This document shows positions 53,480 through 61,534 of a stretch of DNA of 64,000 bases, one piece after another. Position numbers and translations under genes: made by a program. The DNA is from Streptomyces sp. 1222.5. Its GTDB lineage: Bacteria; Actinomycetota; Actinomycetes; Streptomycetales; Streptomycetaceae. The notes below the pieces were generated by a model, which saw only the letters and a program-made list of their open reading frames with translations, made no database searches and was not told where the DNA came from. Location of the stretch: assembly GCF_900105245.1 (NCBI RefSeq), contig NZ_FNSZ01000001.1, forward strand, positions 5,702,001 through 5,766,000. Direction: 5' to 3'. The number at the start of each line of letters is the position of its first letter. Within the stretch, counting starts at the first letter, position 1.

Positions 53480-54781
53480 ATGTCTCCACAGATCGTGATC
53501 GGCGCGATCGCGCTGGTCGTCGTCGCCTGGCTCGCCGCCTGCGCGGAGGCGGGCCTCGCGCGGGTCTCCAGCTTCCGTGCCGAGGAGGCCGTGAAGTCGG
53601 GCCGGCGCGGCGGCGCCAAGCTCGCGCAGATCGCCGCCGACCCCACCCGCTACCTCAACGTGGCCCTGCTGGTCCGCGTCGCCTGCGAGATGGCCGCCGC
53701 GGCCCTGGTGACCTACGCCTGCCTCCAGGAGTTCGACACCACCTGGCAGGCGCTGCTGGTCGCCATCGGCGTGATGGTCCTCGTGTCGTACGTCGCCGTG
53801 GGCGTCTCCCCGCGCACCATCGGCCGCCAGCACCCGCTGAACACCGCGACCGCGGCGGCGTACGTGCTGCTGCCGCTCGCCCGGATCATGGGACCCGTCC
53901 CGTCCCTGCTGATCCTCATCGGCAACGCCCTGACCCCCGGCAAGGGCTTCCGCCGCGGCCCCTTCGCCTCCGAGGCGGAGCTGCGCGCGCTGGTCGACCT
54001 CGCCGAGAAGGAGTCGCTGATCGAGGACGAGGAGCGCCGCATGGTGCACTCGGTCTTCGAACTCGGCGACACACTCGTGCGCGAGGTCATGGTCCCGCGG
54101 ACCGACCTCGTCGTCATCGAGCGGTACAAGACCATCCGGCAGGCCCTCACCCTCGCCCTGCGCTCCGGGTTCTCCCGGATCCCGGTCACCGGCGAGAGCG
54201 AGGACGACATCGTCGGGATCGTGTACCTGAAGGACCTGGTCCGCAAGACGCACATCAGCCGGGACGCGGAGAGCGACCTGGTGTCCACCGCGATGCGCCC
54301 GGCCGTGTTCGTGCCCGACACCAAGAACGCCGGCGACCTGCTGCGCGAGATGCAGAAGGAACGCAACCACGTCGCCGTCGTCATCGACGAGTACGGCGGC
54401 ACCGCGGGCATCGTCACCATCGAGGACATCCTGGAGGAGATCGTCGGCGAGATCACCGACGAGTACGACCGGGAACTGCCGCCCGTGGAGGACCTCGGGG
54501 ACGACCGCTACCGAGTCACCGCCCGTCTCGACATCACCGACCTCGGGGAGCTGTACGGCCTGGAGGAGTACGACGACGAGGACGTGGAGACCGTCGGCGG
54601 ACTGCTCGCCAAGGCCCTCGGCCGCGTGCCCATCGCGAGCGCGTCCGCCGAGGTGGAACTGCCCGACGAGCGCAGGCTGAAGCTGACGGCGGAGGCGGCG
54701 GCCGGCCGCCGGAACAAGATCGTCACGGTCCTGGTGGAGCCGGTCCCCGCGCCGCCCGCCGAAGAGGAGGAGCCGGAGTGA
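53480..54781 (+). CDS. CNNM/CBS domain membrane protein (CorC/HlyC family)
   Basis: The 433-residue product begins with a CNNM/DUF21 transmembrane domain (three to four helices, about residues 1-155), then a CBS pair (VPRTDLVVIERYKTIRQAL and MRPAVFVPDTKNAGDLL, IDEYGGTAGIVTIED) and a C-terminal CorC_HlyC domain. Such proteins are linked to magnesium or cobalt export. The next gene overlaps its stop by four bases. Position after ybeY is conserved in actinomycetes. Confidence 0.92.
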   Translation: MSPQIVIGAIALVVVAWLAACAEAGLARVSSFRAEEAVKSGRRGGAKLAQIAADPTRYLNVALLVRVACEMAAAALVTYACLQEFDTTWQALLVAIGVMVLVSYVAVGVSPRTIGRQHPLNTATAAAYVLLPLARIMGPVPSLLILIGNALTPGKGFRRGPFASEAELRALVDLAEKESLIEDEERRMVHSVFELGDTLVREVMVPRTDLVVIERYKTIRQALTLALRSGFSRIPVTGESEDDIVGIVYLKDLVRKTHISRDAESDLVSTAMRPAVFVPDTKNAGDLLREMQKERNHVAVVIDEYGGTAGIVTIEDILEEIVGEITDEYDRELPPVEDLGDDRYRVTARLDITDLGELYGLEEYDDEDVETVGGLLAKALGRVPIASASAEVELPDERRLKLTAEAAAGRRNKIVTVLVEPVPAPPAEEEEPE

Positions 54782-55137
54782 CGCCCGGGGAACTGCGCGC
54801 CTTCTGCCTGTCCTTCAACGCGGTCGTGGAGGACTTCCCGTTCAACCCGGAGACCTCGGTCTTCAAGGTGCTGGGCAAGATGTTCGCCCTGACGGCCCTG
54901 GACGCGCGGCCCCTGACGGTCAACCTCAAGTGCGACCCGGAGGACGCGCTCCGGCTGCGCGGGGAGCACGAGGGGCTGATCGTCCCCGGCTACCACATGA
55001 ACAAGCGGCACTGGAACACGGTGACCGCCGACGGCGCACTGCCGGACCGGCTGCTCCGCGAGCTGATCGAGGACTCGTACGACCTCGTGGTCGCGGGGCT
55101 GCCGCGGGCGGAGCGGCTGCGGCTGGACCGGCCGTGA
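54778..55137 (+). CDS. MmcQ/YjbR family protein
   Basis: A 119-residue YjbR-type protein with the CyaY-like fold. Family features are FPFNPETSVFKVLGKMFALT, VNLKCDPEDALRLRGEHEG and a final MNKRHWNTV segment. Function unknown; DNA binding has been suggested for related proteins. GTG 54778 overlaps the CNNM/CBS stop (GTGA), so it is co-translated with that gene. Confidence 0.9.
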   Translation: MTPGELRAFCLSFNAVVEDFPFNPETSVFKVLGKMFALTALDARPLTVNLKCDPEDALRLRGEHEGLIVPGYHMNKRHWNTVTADGALPDRLLRELIEDSYDLVVAGLPRAERLRLDRP

Positions 55138-55180
55138 TCGCCTTGCGGGGCCGGGCTGACCCCATGCCAGAATCCGGCGC

Positions 55181-56200
55181 ATGACTGTTCGATACCCGCG
55201 CCCGCTGCGCCCAGGTGACCGTGTCGGTGTGACCTCCCCGTCCAGCGGGGTCGCCGACGGGATGCGCGGCCGCCTCGACGTGGCCGTGCGCGACCTCGAG
55301 GCACACGGCTACGAGGTGGTCGTGGGCCGGTGCATGGACGGCTCGACACACATCAGCGCCCCCGCCGCCGAACGCGCGGCCGAACTCACCGCGATGCTGA
55401 CCGACCCGGCGATCCGGGCCGTGGTGCCGCCGTGGGGCGGGGAGACCGCGATCGACCTGCTGCCGCTGCTCGACTTCGAGGCGATCGGGCGGGCCGAGCC
55501 GACCTGGATGGCCGGCTGGTCCGACATCTCCACGATCGTCACCCCGCTGACGCTGCTCACCGGTGTCGCGACCGTCCACGGCAACAACCTCATGGACACC
55601 CCGTACCGGACCCCCGAGGGCCTGGTGTCCTGGCTCGACATCGTCACCGCCCCGCAGGGCGGGTCCTTCGCGCAGACGCCGCCCGGCCGGTACCGGTCCG
55701 GCGGGTTCGACGACTGGACCACGGACCCGGAGGTCCGTGACCTGACCCTGGACGCCGAGGGCGGCTGGACGCGGCTGGACGGGGAGGGGGACGTCGACGC
55801 CCGGGGCCGGCTGATCGGCGGCTGCGTCGAGATCCTCGCCAACCTCGCGGGCACGCCGTACCTGGACACCTCGCGGTTCGCCGGGGACGAGCCGCTGCTG
55901 GTCTACGTCGAGGCCTGCGAGGACAACGCGTTCACCATCTGCCGCAATCTGCACGGCATGCGCCTCGCCGGGTTCTTCGACCGCGCGGCCGCCGTCCTCG
56001 TGGGCCGCACCCACGCCCCGGACAGCCGTACCCTCACCCAGTACGAGGCCGTCCTCGACGCGCTCGGCCCGCTCGGGGTGCCGATCGTCGCCGACGTCGA
56101 GTGCGGCCACGTGAGCCCCCGCCTGCCCCTGGTGAACGGCGCGCGCGGCCGTGTCGTGCACACCGCCACGCGGAGCGAGATCGTCCAGACCCTGGACTGA
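55181..56200 (+). CDS. S66 family LD-carboxypeptidase / MccF-like peptidase
   Basis: The 339-residue protein has the S66 catalytic triad: Ser in GWSDIS (about residue 114), Glu in YVEACED (about 245) and His in CGHVSPRLPL (about 310). MccF-type members hydrolyse peptidyl- or aminoacyl-nucleotide antibiotics such as processed microcin C, and LdcA-type members trim cell-wall tetrapeptides; length and the GWSD motif fit the MccF branch better. It is separate from the YjbR gene by 43 bases. No biosynthetic genes for a peptide-nucleotide lie nearby. Confidence 0.87.
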   Translation: MTVRYPRPLRPGDRVGVTSPSSGVADGMRGRLDVAVRDLEAHGYEVVVGRCMDGSTHISAPAAERAAELTAMLTDPAIRAVVPPWGGETAIDLLPLLDFEAIGRAEPTWMAGWSDISTIVTPLTLLTGVATVHGNNLMDTPYRTPEGLVSWLDIVTAPQGGSFAQTPPGRYRSGGFDDWTTDPEVRDLTLDAEGGWTRLDGEGDVDARGRLIGGCVEILANLAGTPYLDTSRFAGDEPLLVYVEACEDNAFTICRNLHGMRLAGFFDRAAAVLVGRTHAPDSRTLTQYEAVLDALGPLGVPIVADVECGHVSPRLPLVNGARGRVVHTATRSEIVQTLD

Positions 56201-56269
56201 CCCGGTGCGGGTCCGGGCCGGGCACCCCCGTGGCCGGGCGCACGCACCGCCGCTTCGTATGCTCAGGGC

Positions 56270-56623
56270 ATGACCGAGAGCAACGCGCTTGACCCCGAGG
56301 ACCGCAAGATCGTCACCCTGGCCCGTTCCGCGCGGGCCCGCAACGGCGTGCCGGAGGGGGCGGCCGTACGGGACGACACCGGGCGTACGTACGTCGCTGG
56401 GTCCGTGGAGCTCGCCTCGCTGAGGCTGAGCGCGCTGCGCACGGCCGTCGCGATGGCCGTGGCGTCGGGAGCGCGGTCCCTGGAGGCGGCGGCGGTGGTG
56501 AGCGACGCGGAGGCCGTGGCGGCCGAGGACCTGGCCGCCGTCGCCGATCTCGGCGGCGCCGGGACGCCCGTCCTGCTCGCCTCGGCCGACGGGACCGTCC
56601 GGGCCACCGTCTCCGCCGGCTGA
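56270..56623 (+). CDS. Degenerate cytidine deaminase-like protein
   Basis: The 117-residue product follows the cytidine deaminase fold: an N-terminal KIVTLARSARARNGVPEGAAVRDDTGRTYVAGSVELAS and a central helix LRLSALRTAVAMAVASGA. The zinc motifs HAE/CAE and PCxxC are missing: LSALRTA stands where the first would be, and no cysteine occurs at all. It is probably not a deaminase. TATGCT (56258-56263) ends six bases before the ATG. In related genomes a gene of this type usually precedes era, as it does here if the surface and ammonium genes are an insertion. Confidence 0.8.
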   Translation: MTESNALDPEDRKIVTLARSARARNGVPEGAAVRDDTGRTYVAGSVELASLRLSALRTAVAMAVASGARSLEAAAVVSDAEAVAAEDLAAVADLGGAGTPVLLASADGTVRATVSAG

Positions 56624-56664
56624 CGCCGGGCGGGACCGAACGACAGGTCGGCCGGATTTCAACC

Positions 56665-56694
56665 TTGCCGTCGCCCGGCCCTCGCGCATCAATG
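56665..56694 (+). promoter_or_regulatory. Promoter of the first surface-module gene
   Basis: TTGCCG (56665-56670), 16 bases, then CATCAATG (56687-56694). The same arrangement occurs at 57388-57417 before the next gene. GATCCGTCAGAT follows at 56712-56723. No other gene is seen in 56624-56833. Confidence 0.55.
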
Positions 56695-56833
56695 AAGCCG
56701 TAAGTTCCGACGATCCGTCAGATCCGCACCGCCGTGCCGGGTGCCCGCATCCGCCCGCCCGGCCTGCCGCTCGTCGGCGCACCTTCCGACCATCCCCACA
56801 TGGCATCCCCACAGGGAAGGGAAGCGGATCCCC

Positions 56834-57310
56834 ATGAGAGGCACACGCACGGCAACGGGTGCGGCGCTGGCGGCCGGGGCCCTCGCGGTCACCGGACTCG
56901 CCTTCGCGCCCACCGCGGCGGCCGTCACCCCCCAGACGGCGACCATCACCGCGAGCTGCGGCTTCTTCGGCGGTGGCGCGGCCACGCTCACCGCCACGCA
57001 GAACGGCACGTCGGCCACCATCACCCTCACCTCCACCGCGATCAGCGCGCCGGTCGCGGTCGCGCCGGACTCGATCTCCTCCACGCTCACCCTGGCCAGG
57101 GCGGGCGGCGGCGGCGTCGTGTTCAGCGGGACGAAGAACCCGGCCATGAACACCGGCGACCCGGTCAGTGTCGGCCCGCTGCCGGGCACCGTCGCCGCCG
57201 GGGACGCCCTGGACGCCTACGGCGGCTCACTGAAGATGGTGATCTTCGGGATCACCGTGACCTGCAAGGCGAACGCCCCGCAGGCGCCCGGCCCGTTCGT
57301 CTTCGACTGA
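56834..57310 (+). CDS. Secreted beta-rich protein of the surface module
   Basis: The 158-residue product has a Sec signal peptide (hydrophobic segment ALAAGALAVTGLAFAPTAAA, cleavage after AAA near residue 30). The mature part is Thr/Ser/Gly/Val-rich, alternating like a beta-sandwich, with two cysteines (TASCGFF and TVTCKAN) that bracket the domain and could form a disulphide. The arrangement resembles the N-terminal domain of the next protein, so the two may be related. GGAAGGGAAGCGG lies before the ATG. It has no wall anchor of its own and may be held by a partner. Confidence 0.78.
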   Translation: MRGTRTATGAALAAGALAVTGLAFAPTAAAVTPQTATITASCGFFGGGAATLTATQNGTSATITLTSTAISAPVAVAPDSISSTLTLARAGGGGVVFSGTKNPAMNTGDPVSVGPLPGTVAAGDALDAYGGSLKMVIFGITVTCKANAPQAPGPFVFD

Positions 57311-57341
57311 GCGGTCCGTACCGGGTGAGCGATCTGTTCCG

Positions 57342-57383
57342 GATGCCGCAGAAACTGATGATCCGTCAGATTTCTGCGGCATC
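57342..57383 (+). terminator. Long hairpin between the two secreted-protein genes
   Basis: GATGCCGCAGAAACTGA pairs with TCAG-A-TTTCTGCGGCATC (one bulged A) around the loop TGATCCG. It lies 31 bases after the first stop and just before the second promoter. The loop and inner stem contain the GATCCGTCAGAT motif shared with the upstream control region, so it could also be an operator. Confidence 0.7.
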
Positions 57384-57387
57384 TCCA

Positions 57388-57417
57388 TTGACTTCTCACC
57401 CCCGCTCCACATCAATG
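57388..57417 (+). promoter_or_regulatory. Promoter of the WxL-like gene
   Basis: TTGACT (57388-57393), 16 bases, CATCAATG (57410-57417). It matches the promoter of the preceding gene in the first three -35 bases, the spacing and all eight bases of the second box. Confidence 0.6.
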
Positions 57418-57470
57418 CCCCCTGTCGGCGCAGATGAGCCGCTGCGCCAGCAACCCTCAGGAGGGGGCCC

Positions 57471-58799
57471 ATGGGTCCGACACCCCGAAGAACCCGACGG
57501 TGGCGCTGGGCGTCGCTGTTCGGGGCGACCGCCCTCGCGGTCACCGCGGGCGGCGCGCTGGCCTGTCCGGCCGGTGCCGCCGGTGCGAACGTGGACTTCG
57601 CCACGCACTGCATCCCGCCCGCCGTCTCCGGCCTGCCGCCGATCGACGGCACCACCACCGCGAGCGTGTCGGTGGACAACACCAAGCCCAAGGTGGGCGA
57701 CACGGTCACCGTGACCTACACGGTGGTCACCCCCGCCGCCGGCAACCCCACCGACCTGGCCCTCCCGGCCGACATCATGACCCCGACCGGCAAGGTCGCG
57801 CTCGGCGGCGCCCAGACCGGGTCCGTCACGGTCGCCGGGCCGAAGAAGAACACCCCGGTCCCGGGGAAGGCGCCCTTCCCGTCCTTCTCCATGACCGGCA
57901 CGTTCACCGTCACCAAGGCCGGGCAGATCACCCTCTCGCCCGGCGACTACAACATCCACACCAGCTACATCCTGGAGCTGGACACCCCCTGCACGGTCAC
58001 CAGCCCCCCGGCCCCGACCTCGGAGACCGTCACGGCGACCGACGGCACCCCGGCCAACACCCGGGCCATCTCGCTCGGTTCGGCCTCCGGTGACCTCGGC
58101 GCCGCCGTCACCGTCAGCGGCACGAACTTCACCCCGGGCGCGAGCGTCACCCTGGCCGGACGGTCCGGGACCACCCAGACCGCCGACACCGCGACCGTGA
58201 CCGCGAACGCCCAGGGCTCCTTCAGCGGCTCCCTCGTCGTCAACGACAAGACGACGACCGGCGTCGTGGCCTACGAGGGCGCGTCCTGGAGCGCGGACAA
58301 GGGCGCGGGCCCCGCGGCCTACGTCGTCAACGACAACACACCCGTCCCGCCCGGCAGCCAGAAGCTGACGACCACCGTCAAGGCGGGCACCCTGTCCATG
58401 TCCCAGGCCGGGGACGCCGTCGCGCTGTCGGCGGTCGACTTCGGCAAGGGCGGGGCCTCGACCGGAGCCCTGCGGACGGTGACCGTCAAGGACTACCGCG
58501 GCGGGCCCGCGGGCTGGTCCCTGACCGGCAAGGTCACCGACTTCACCGGCCCCGGTGCCAAGATCGACGCCGGGAAGCTGAGCTGGACCCCCACCTGCGC
58601 GACCAAGGCGGGCAGCCCCAGCACCTGCAAGGCCGGTTCGGCGGGCGCCGTGGGTCTGACGGGAGCGACCCTCGCGTCGACCCCCGACGGCACGGTCACC
58701 GGCGGTGAGTTCACCGTCGACGCCGGACTCTCCCTCGACGTACCGGCGTTCACGCCCCCCGGCGCGTACTCCGGCGTCCTGACCCTCACGCTCACCTGA
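57471..58799 (+). CDS. WxL-like secreted surface protein
   Basis: The 442-residue product has a twin-Arg-containing basic start and a signal peptide ending near residue 38 (PAGAAGA). Mature domains are: an N-terminal beta-domain (about 40-180, bounded by THCIPP and DTPCTV), an IPT/Ig-like domain (about 190-285) and a C-terminal WxL-like domain (about 290-442) with GWSLTGKVTDFTGPG, the WTPTC segment and the ending PPGAYSGVLTLTLT. In firmicutes WxL domains bind peptidoglycan without covalent linkage and work with DUF916 proteins. GGAGGGGG precedes the ATG. The DUF916 gene follows. Confidence 0.82.
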   Translation: MGPTPRRTRRWRWASLFGATALAVTAGGALACPAGAAGANVDFATHCIPPAVSGLPPIDGTTTASVSVDNTKPKVGDTVTVTYTVVTPAAGNPTDLALPADIMTPTGKVALGGAQTGSVTVAGPKKNTPVPGKAPFPSFSMTGTFTVTKAGQITLSPGDYNIHTSYILELDTPCTVTSPPAPTSETVTATDGTPANTRAISLGSASGDLGAAVTVSGTNFTPGASVTLAGRSGTTQTADTATVTANAQGSFSGSLVVNDKTTTGVVAYEGASWSADKGAGPAAYVVNDNTPVPPGSQKLTTTVKAGTLSMSQAGDAVALSAVDFGKGGASTGALRTVTVKDYRGGPAGWSLTGKVTDFTGPGAKIDAGKLSWTPTCATKAGSPSTCKAGSAGAVGLTGATLASTPDGTVTGGEFTVDAGLSLDVPAFTPPGAYSGVLTLTLT

Positions 58800-58895
58800 C
58801 CCGCACCCGACACCGGTGGCCGGGCGCCCCGCCCTACGAACGGGGCCGCACCCGCCCGACCGCCACCACCCCGAGCCCACGAGGGGTCCGCACCC

Positions 58896-59924
58896 ATGCG
58901 CAAGCCGTACGTCCTCCTCCTGAGCCTGCTCCCCCTCCTTCTTGGCCTCCTCGGCCTCCTCGGCACACCGGCACGGGCCGCCGACAACGGCAGCTGGTCC
59001 GTCTACCCGGTCGCCTCGAAGGTCGCCGCGCGCCCCTACTTCTACCTCTCCGCCGACCCCGGCCAGACCCTCACCGACAAGGTCGCCGTCCAGAACAAGA
59101 CCGGCCGGCCGCTCACCTTCCGGCTCTACGCGGCCGACGCCTACAACACCGCCCGCGACGGCGGGTTCGCCGTGCGCACGGTCAGGGAACGCATGCGCGG
59201 GGTCGGCGCCTGGGCGCGGCCCACGAAGTCACGGATCACCGTGCCCGGACACCGGACCGTCACCGTGCCGTTCACCCTGCGCGTCCCCGACGGCGCCGAA
59301 CCCGGCGACCACCCCGGCGCGATCGTCGCCCTCGACGAGCGGGTCGACCCCGGCACCGGCGCACTCGCGCTCGGTGTGCGACGGGCCGTCGGCGCCCGCG
59401 TCTACCTCCGGGTCGGCGGGCCCACGCTGGGCGCCCTGTCCGTCGAGCACCTGCGGATCGGCCACCACCAGCCCGCGATGCCGGGCTTCGGCGACAGCAC
59501 GGCGACGGTCTCCTACACCCTGCGCAACACCGGGAACGTCACTCTCCACCCCAAGGCACGGCTGGCCGCGCGCGGACTGTTCGGCCGGACGCTGCTCGAC
59601 CGCGAACTCACCCGGGTGCCCTCCGAGCTGCTGCCCGGACAGCAGGTGCGGCTCACCGAGACCTGGCACGGGGCGCCCCAGCTCGACCGGGCCGACGTGA
59701 CGCTGACCGTGCGCGCGCCGGGCACCCGGGAGTCGGCGAGCGCCTCCTTCCTCGCGCTGCCCTGGCTGCTCGCGACGCTGGTGTTCGCGGCGGGCGTGGT
59801 GACCGGGGTGCTGCTGGTCAGAGCGCGTCGGGGCCGCGCTCGCCGGTCCGCACCCGCACGACCGTCTCCACGGGCACGGACCACACCTTCCCGTCCCCGA
59901 TCTTCCCCGTCTGCGCGGCCCTGA
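58896..59924 (+). CDS. DUF916-like WxL-interacting membrane protein
   Basis: The 342-residue product has a signal peptide (LLLSLLPLLLGLLGLLGTPARA), an N-terminal DUF916/WxLIP domain (about 27-160, with SVYPVASK, FYLSADPGQTLTDKVAVQNKTG and GDHPGAIVAL), a second beta-domain (about 165-275) and one C-terminal transmembrane helix (about 282-305). Residues 306-342 are Arg/Ser/Pro-rich and cytoplasmic. In firmicutes such proteins link WxL proteins to the wall or membrane. Its last 107 bases overlap the 3' end of glnK on the other strand, and the Arg-rich tail lies in that overlap. GAGGGG precedes the ATG. Confidence 0.83.
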   Translation: MRKPYVLLLSLLPLLLGLLGLLGTPARAADNGSWSVYPVASKVAARPYFYLSADPGQTLTDKVAVQNKTGRPLTFRLYAADAYNTARDGGFAVRTVRERMRGVGAWARPTKSRITVPGHRTVTVPFTLRVPDGAEPGDHPGAIVALDERVDPGTGALALGVRRAVGARVYLRVGGPTLGALSVEHLRIGHHQPAMPGFGDSTATVSYTLRNTGNVTLHPKARLAARGLFGRTLLDRELTRVPSELLPGQQVRLTETWHGAPQLDRADVTLTVRAPGTRESASASFLALPWLLATLVFAAGVVTGVLLVRARRGRARRSAPARPSPRARTTPSRPRSSPSARP

Positions 59925-60156
59925 CGACCGCGTCGATCACGTCGTCCGCGGCCGCGTCCTCCACCACCACCTCGATGCGCACCTTCGGCACCAGGTCGAC
60001 CCGGTACTCGGCACCCCGGTACACCTCGGTGTGGCCGCGCTGCCTGCCGTAGCCGCTCGCCTCGGTCACGGTCAGACCCTGCACCCCCAGCTCTTGGAGG
60101 GCGGTCTTGACCGAGTCCAGACGGTACGGCTTGACGATCGCGGTGATGAGCTTCAT
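59818..60156 (-). CDS. glnK: PII nitrogen regulatory protein
   Basis: PII senses 2-oxoglutarate and ATP/ADP and closes AmtB by inserting its T-loop. The 112-residue product has the start MKLITAIVKPYRLDSVKTAL, the T-loop GYGRQRGHTEVYRGAEYRVD with the modifiable tyrosine (Tyr51 of the family) in GAEY, and the final TGKIGDGKVWSV with ATP-binding Lys/Gly residues. It starts on the ATGA overlap with amtB. No glnD gene follows, so modification must come from elsewhere. The first 107 bases of its 3' end are shared with the convergent DUF916 gene. Confidence 0.95.
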   Translation of the reverse strand: MKLITAIVKPYRLDSVKTALQELGVQGLTVTEASGYGRQRGHTEVYRGAEYRVDLVPKVRIEVVVEDAAADDVIDAVVRAAQTGKIGDGKVWSVPVETVVRVRTGERGPDAL

Positions 60157-61469
60157 GCCTGCGTGTCGACCTTCTGCGCGCTGGTGCCGGTGAGGACGGA
60201 GTGGGAGACCGGGGCGCCGTGCCCCAGGACCCCGTGATCGTAGGCCGTCTCGGCGTGCACCGTAAGGTCCAGACCGGTGTGCTCCTGGTCCTCGCTCGCA
60301 CGCAGGCCCATCACCCTGTCGAGCAGCCGGCCCAGGCCGTACGTCACGCCGAAGGCGTACAGCGCGACGGCCGCCACGGCGAGCAGCTGCCTGCCCAGCG
60401 GGACGAGCCCGCCGCCGTAGAACAGCCCCTCCGTGCCGCCCGTCATCGCCCGCTCGGCGAACAGGCCGATCAGCAGGGTGCCGATGACACCGCCGACCAG
60501 GTGCACACCGACGACGTCGAGGGAGTCGTCGTAGTTCAGCCGGAACTTCCAGCTCACCGCGTAACTGCAGACCACGCCCGCCGCGAGGCCGACGACGAGG
60601 GCGCCGAGCAGCGAGACCGTGCCGCAGGAGGGCGTGATCGCGACGAGACCGGCGACCGCGCCCGAGGCGGCGCCGAGGGTGGTGGGGTGGCCGTCCCGCC
60701 TCTGCTCCACGAAGAGCCAGCCGAGCAGGCCGGTGCAGCCCGCGGCCAGGGTGTTGAGGAAGGCGGCGGCCGCGAGACCGTTCGCGCCGAGCGCGCTGCC
60801 CGCGTTGAAGCCGAACCAGCCGAACCAGAGCAGACCCGCGCCGAGGATCACCATCGGCAGGTTGTGCGGGCGCATGGCGTCCTTCTTGAAACCGAGCCGC
60901 GGCCCGAGGACCAGGCACAGGGCCAGTCCGGAGGCGCCGGAGGCGATCTCGACGGGCATACCGCCCGCGAAGTCGAGCGCGCCGAGCCGGTCGACGATCC
61001 AGCCGCCCGGGCCCCACACCCAGTGGGCGACCGGAACGTATACCAGGAGGGTCCAGACCGGTACGAACACCAGCCAGGCCGAGAACTTCGCCCGGTCGGC
61101 GACGGCTCCGCTGATCAGCGCGGCCGTGACGATCGCGAAGGTCAGCTGGAAGGTCGCGAAGAGCAGGGTCGGCACCGTGCCGTGGACACTGTCCGGGCCG
61201 AGGCCGCGCATGCCGGAGTGGCCGAGGCCGCCGACGAGCCCCGCGAAGGAGTCCCCGCCGAAGGCCAGCGAATATCCCGCCGCCAGCCACACCACCGTGA
61301 CCAGGGCGATCGAGACGAAGCTCATCATCAGCATGTTGAGGACGCTCTTCGTGCGGACCATGCCGCCGTAGAAGAGGGCCAGGCCCGGGGTCATCAGCAG
61401 GACGAGGGCGGTCGCGGCGAGCAGCCAGGCGGTGTCGCCGGTGTTCACGTGCGCGGCGGCGAGGGTCAC
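60153..61469 (-). CDS. amtB: Ammonium transporter
   Basis: The 438-residue Amt/Rh protein has 11 hydrophobic helices, the signature region DFAGGMPVEIASGASGLALCLVLGPR, FGFNAGSALGAN and the second pore histidine region VGVHLVGGVIGT. The first pore His position appears as VAHWVWGPGGW. GTG 61469 is chosen because GGAG lies six bases upstream; a TTG four codons earlier (61481) contains this site. The C-terminal tail (ASEDQEHTGLDLTVHAETAYD) carries the conserved PII-contact motif. Co-translated with glnK. Confidence 0.95.
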   Translation of the reverse strand: MTLAAAHVNTGDTAWLLAATALVLLMTPGLALFYGGMVRTKSVLNMLMMSFVSIALVTVVWLAAGYSLAFGGDSFAGLVGGLGHSGMRGLGPDSVHGTVPTLLFATFQLTFAIVTAALISGAVADRAKFSAWLVFVPVWTLLVYVPVAHWVWGPGGWIVDRLGALDFAGGMPVEIASGASGLALCLVLGPRLGFKKDAMRPHNLPMVILGAGLLWFGWFGFNAGSALGANGLAAAAFLNTLAAGCTGLLGWLFVEQRRDGHPTTLGAASGAVAGLVAITPSCGTVSLLGALVVGLAAGVVCSYAVSWKFRLNYDDSLDVVGVHLVGGVIGTLLIGLFAERAMTGGTEGLFYGGGLVPLGRQLLAVAAVALYAFGVTYGLGRLLDRVMGLRASEDQEHTGLDLTVHAETAYDHGVLGHGAPVSHSVLTGTSAQKVDTQA

Positions 61470-61534
61470 GGGCGTCTCCAACGGTGTGGGGGCTCGTCAG
61501 AGCGTCACCGGTGCCGGTTTCCGGTCGCGTACAG

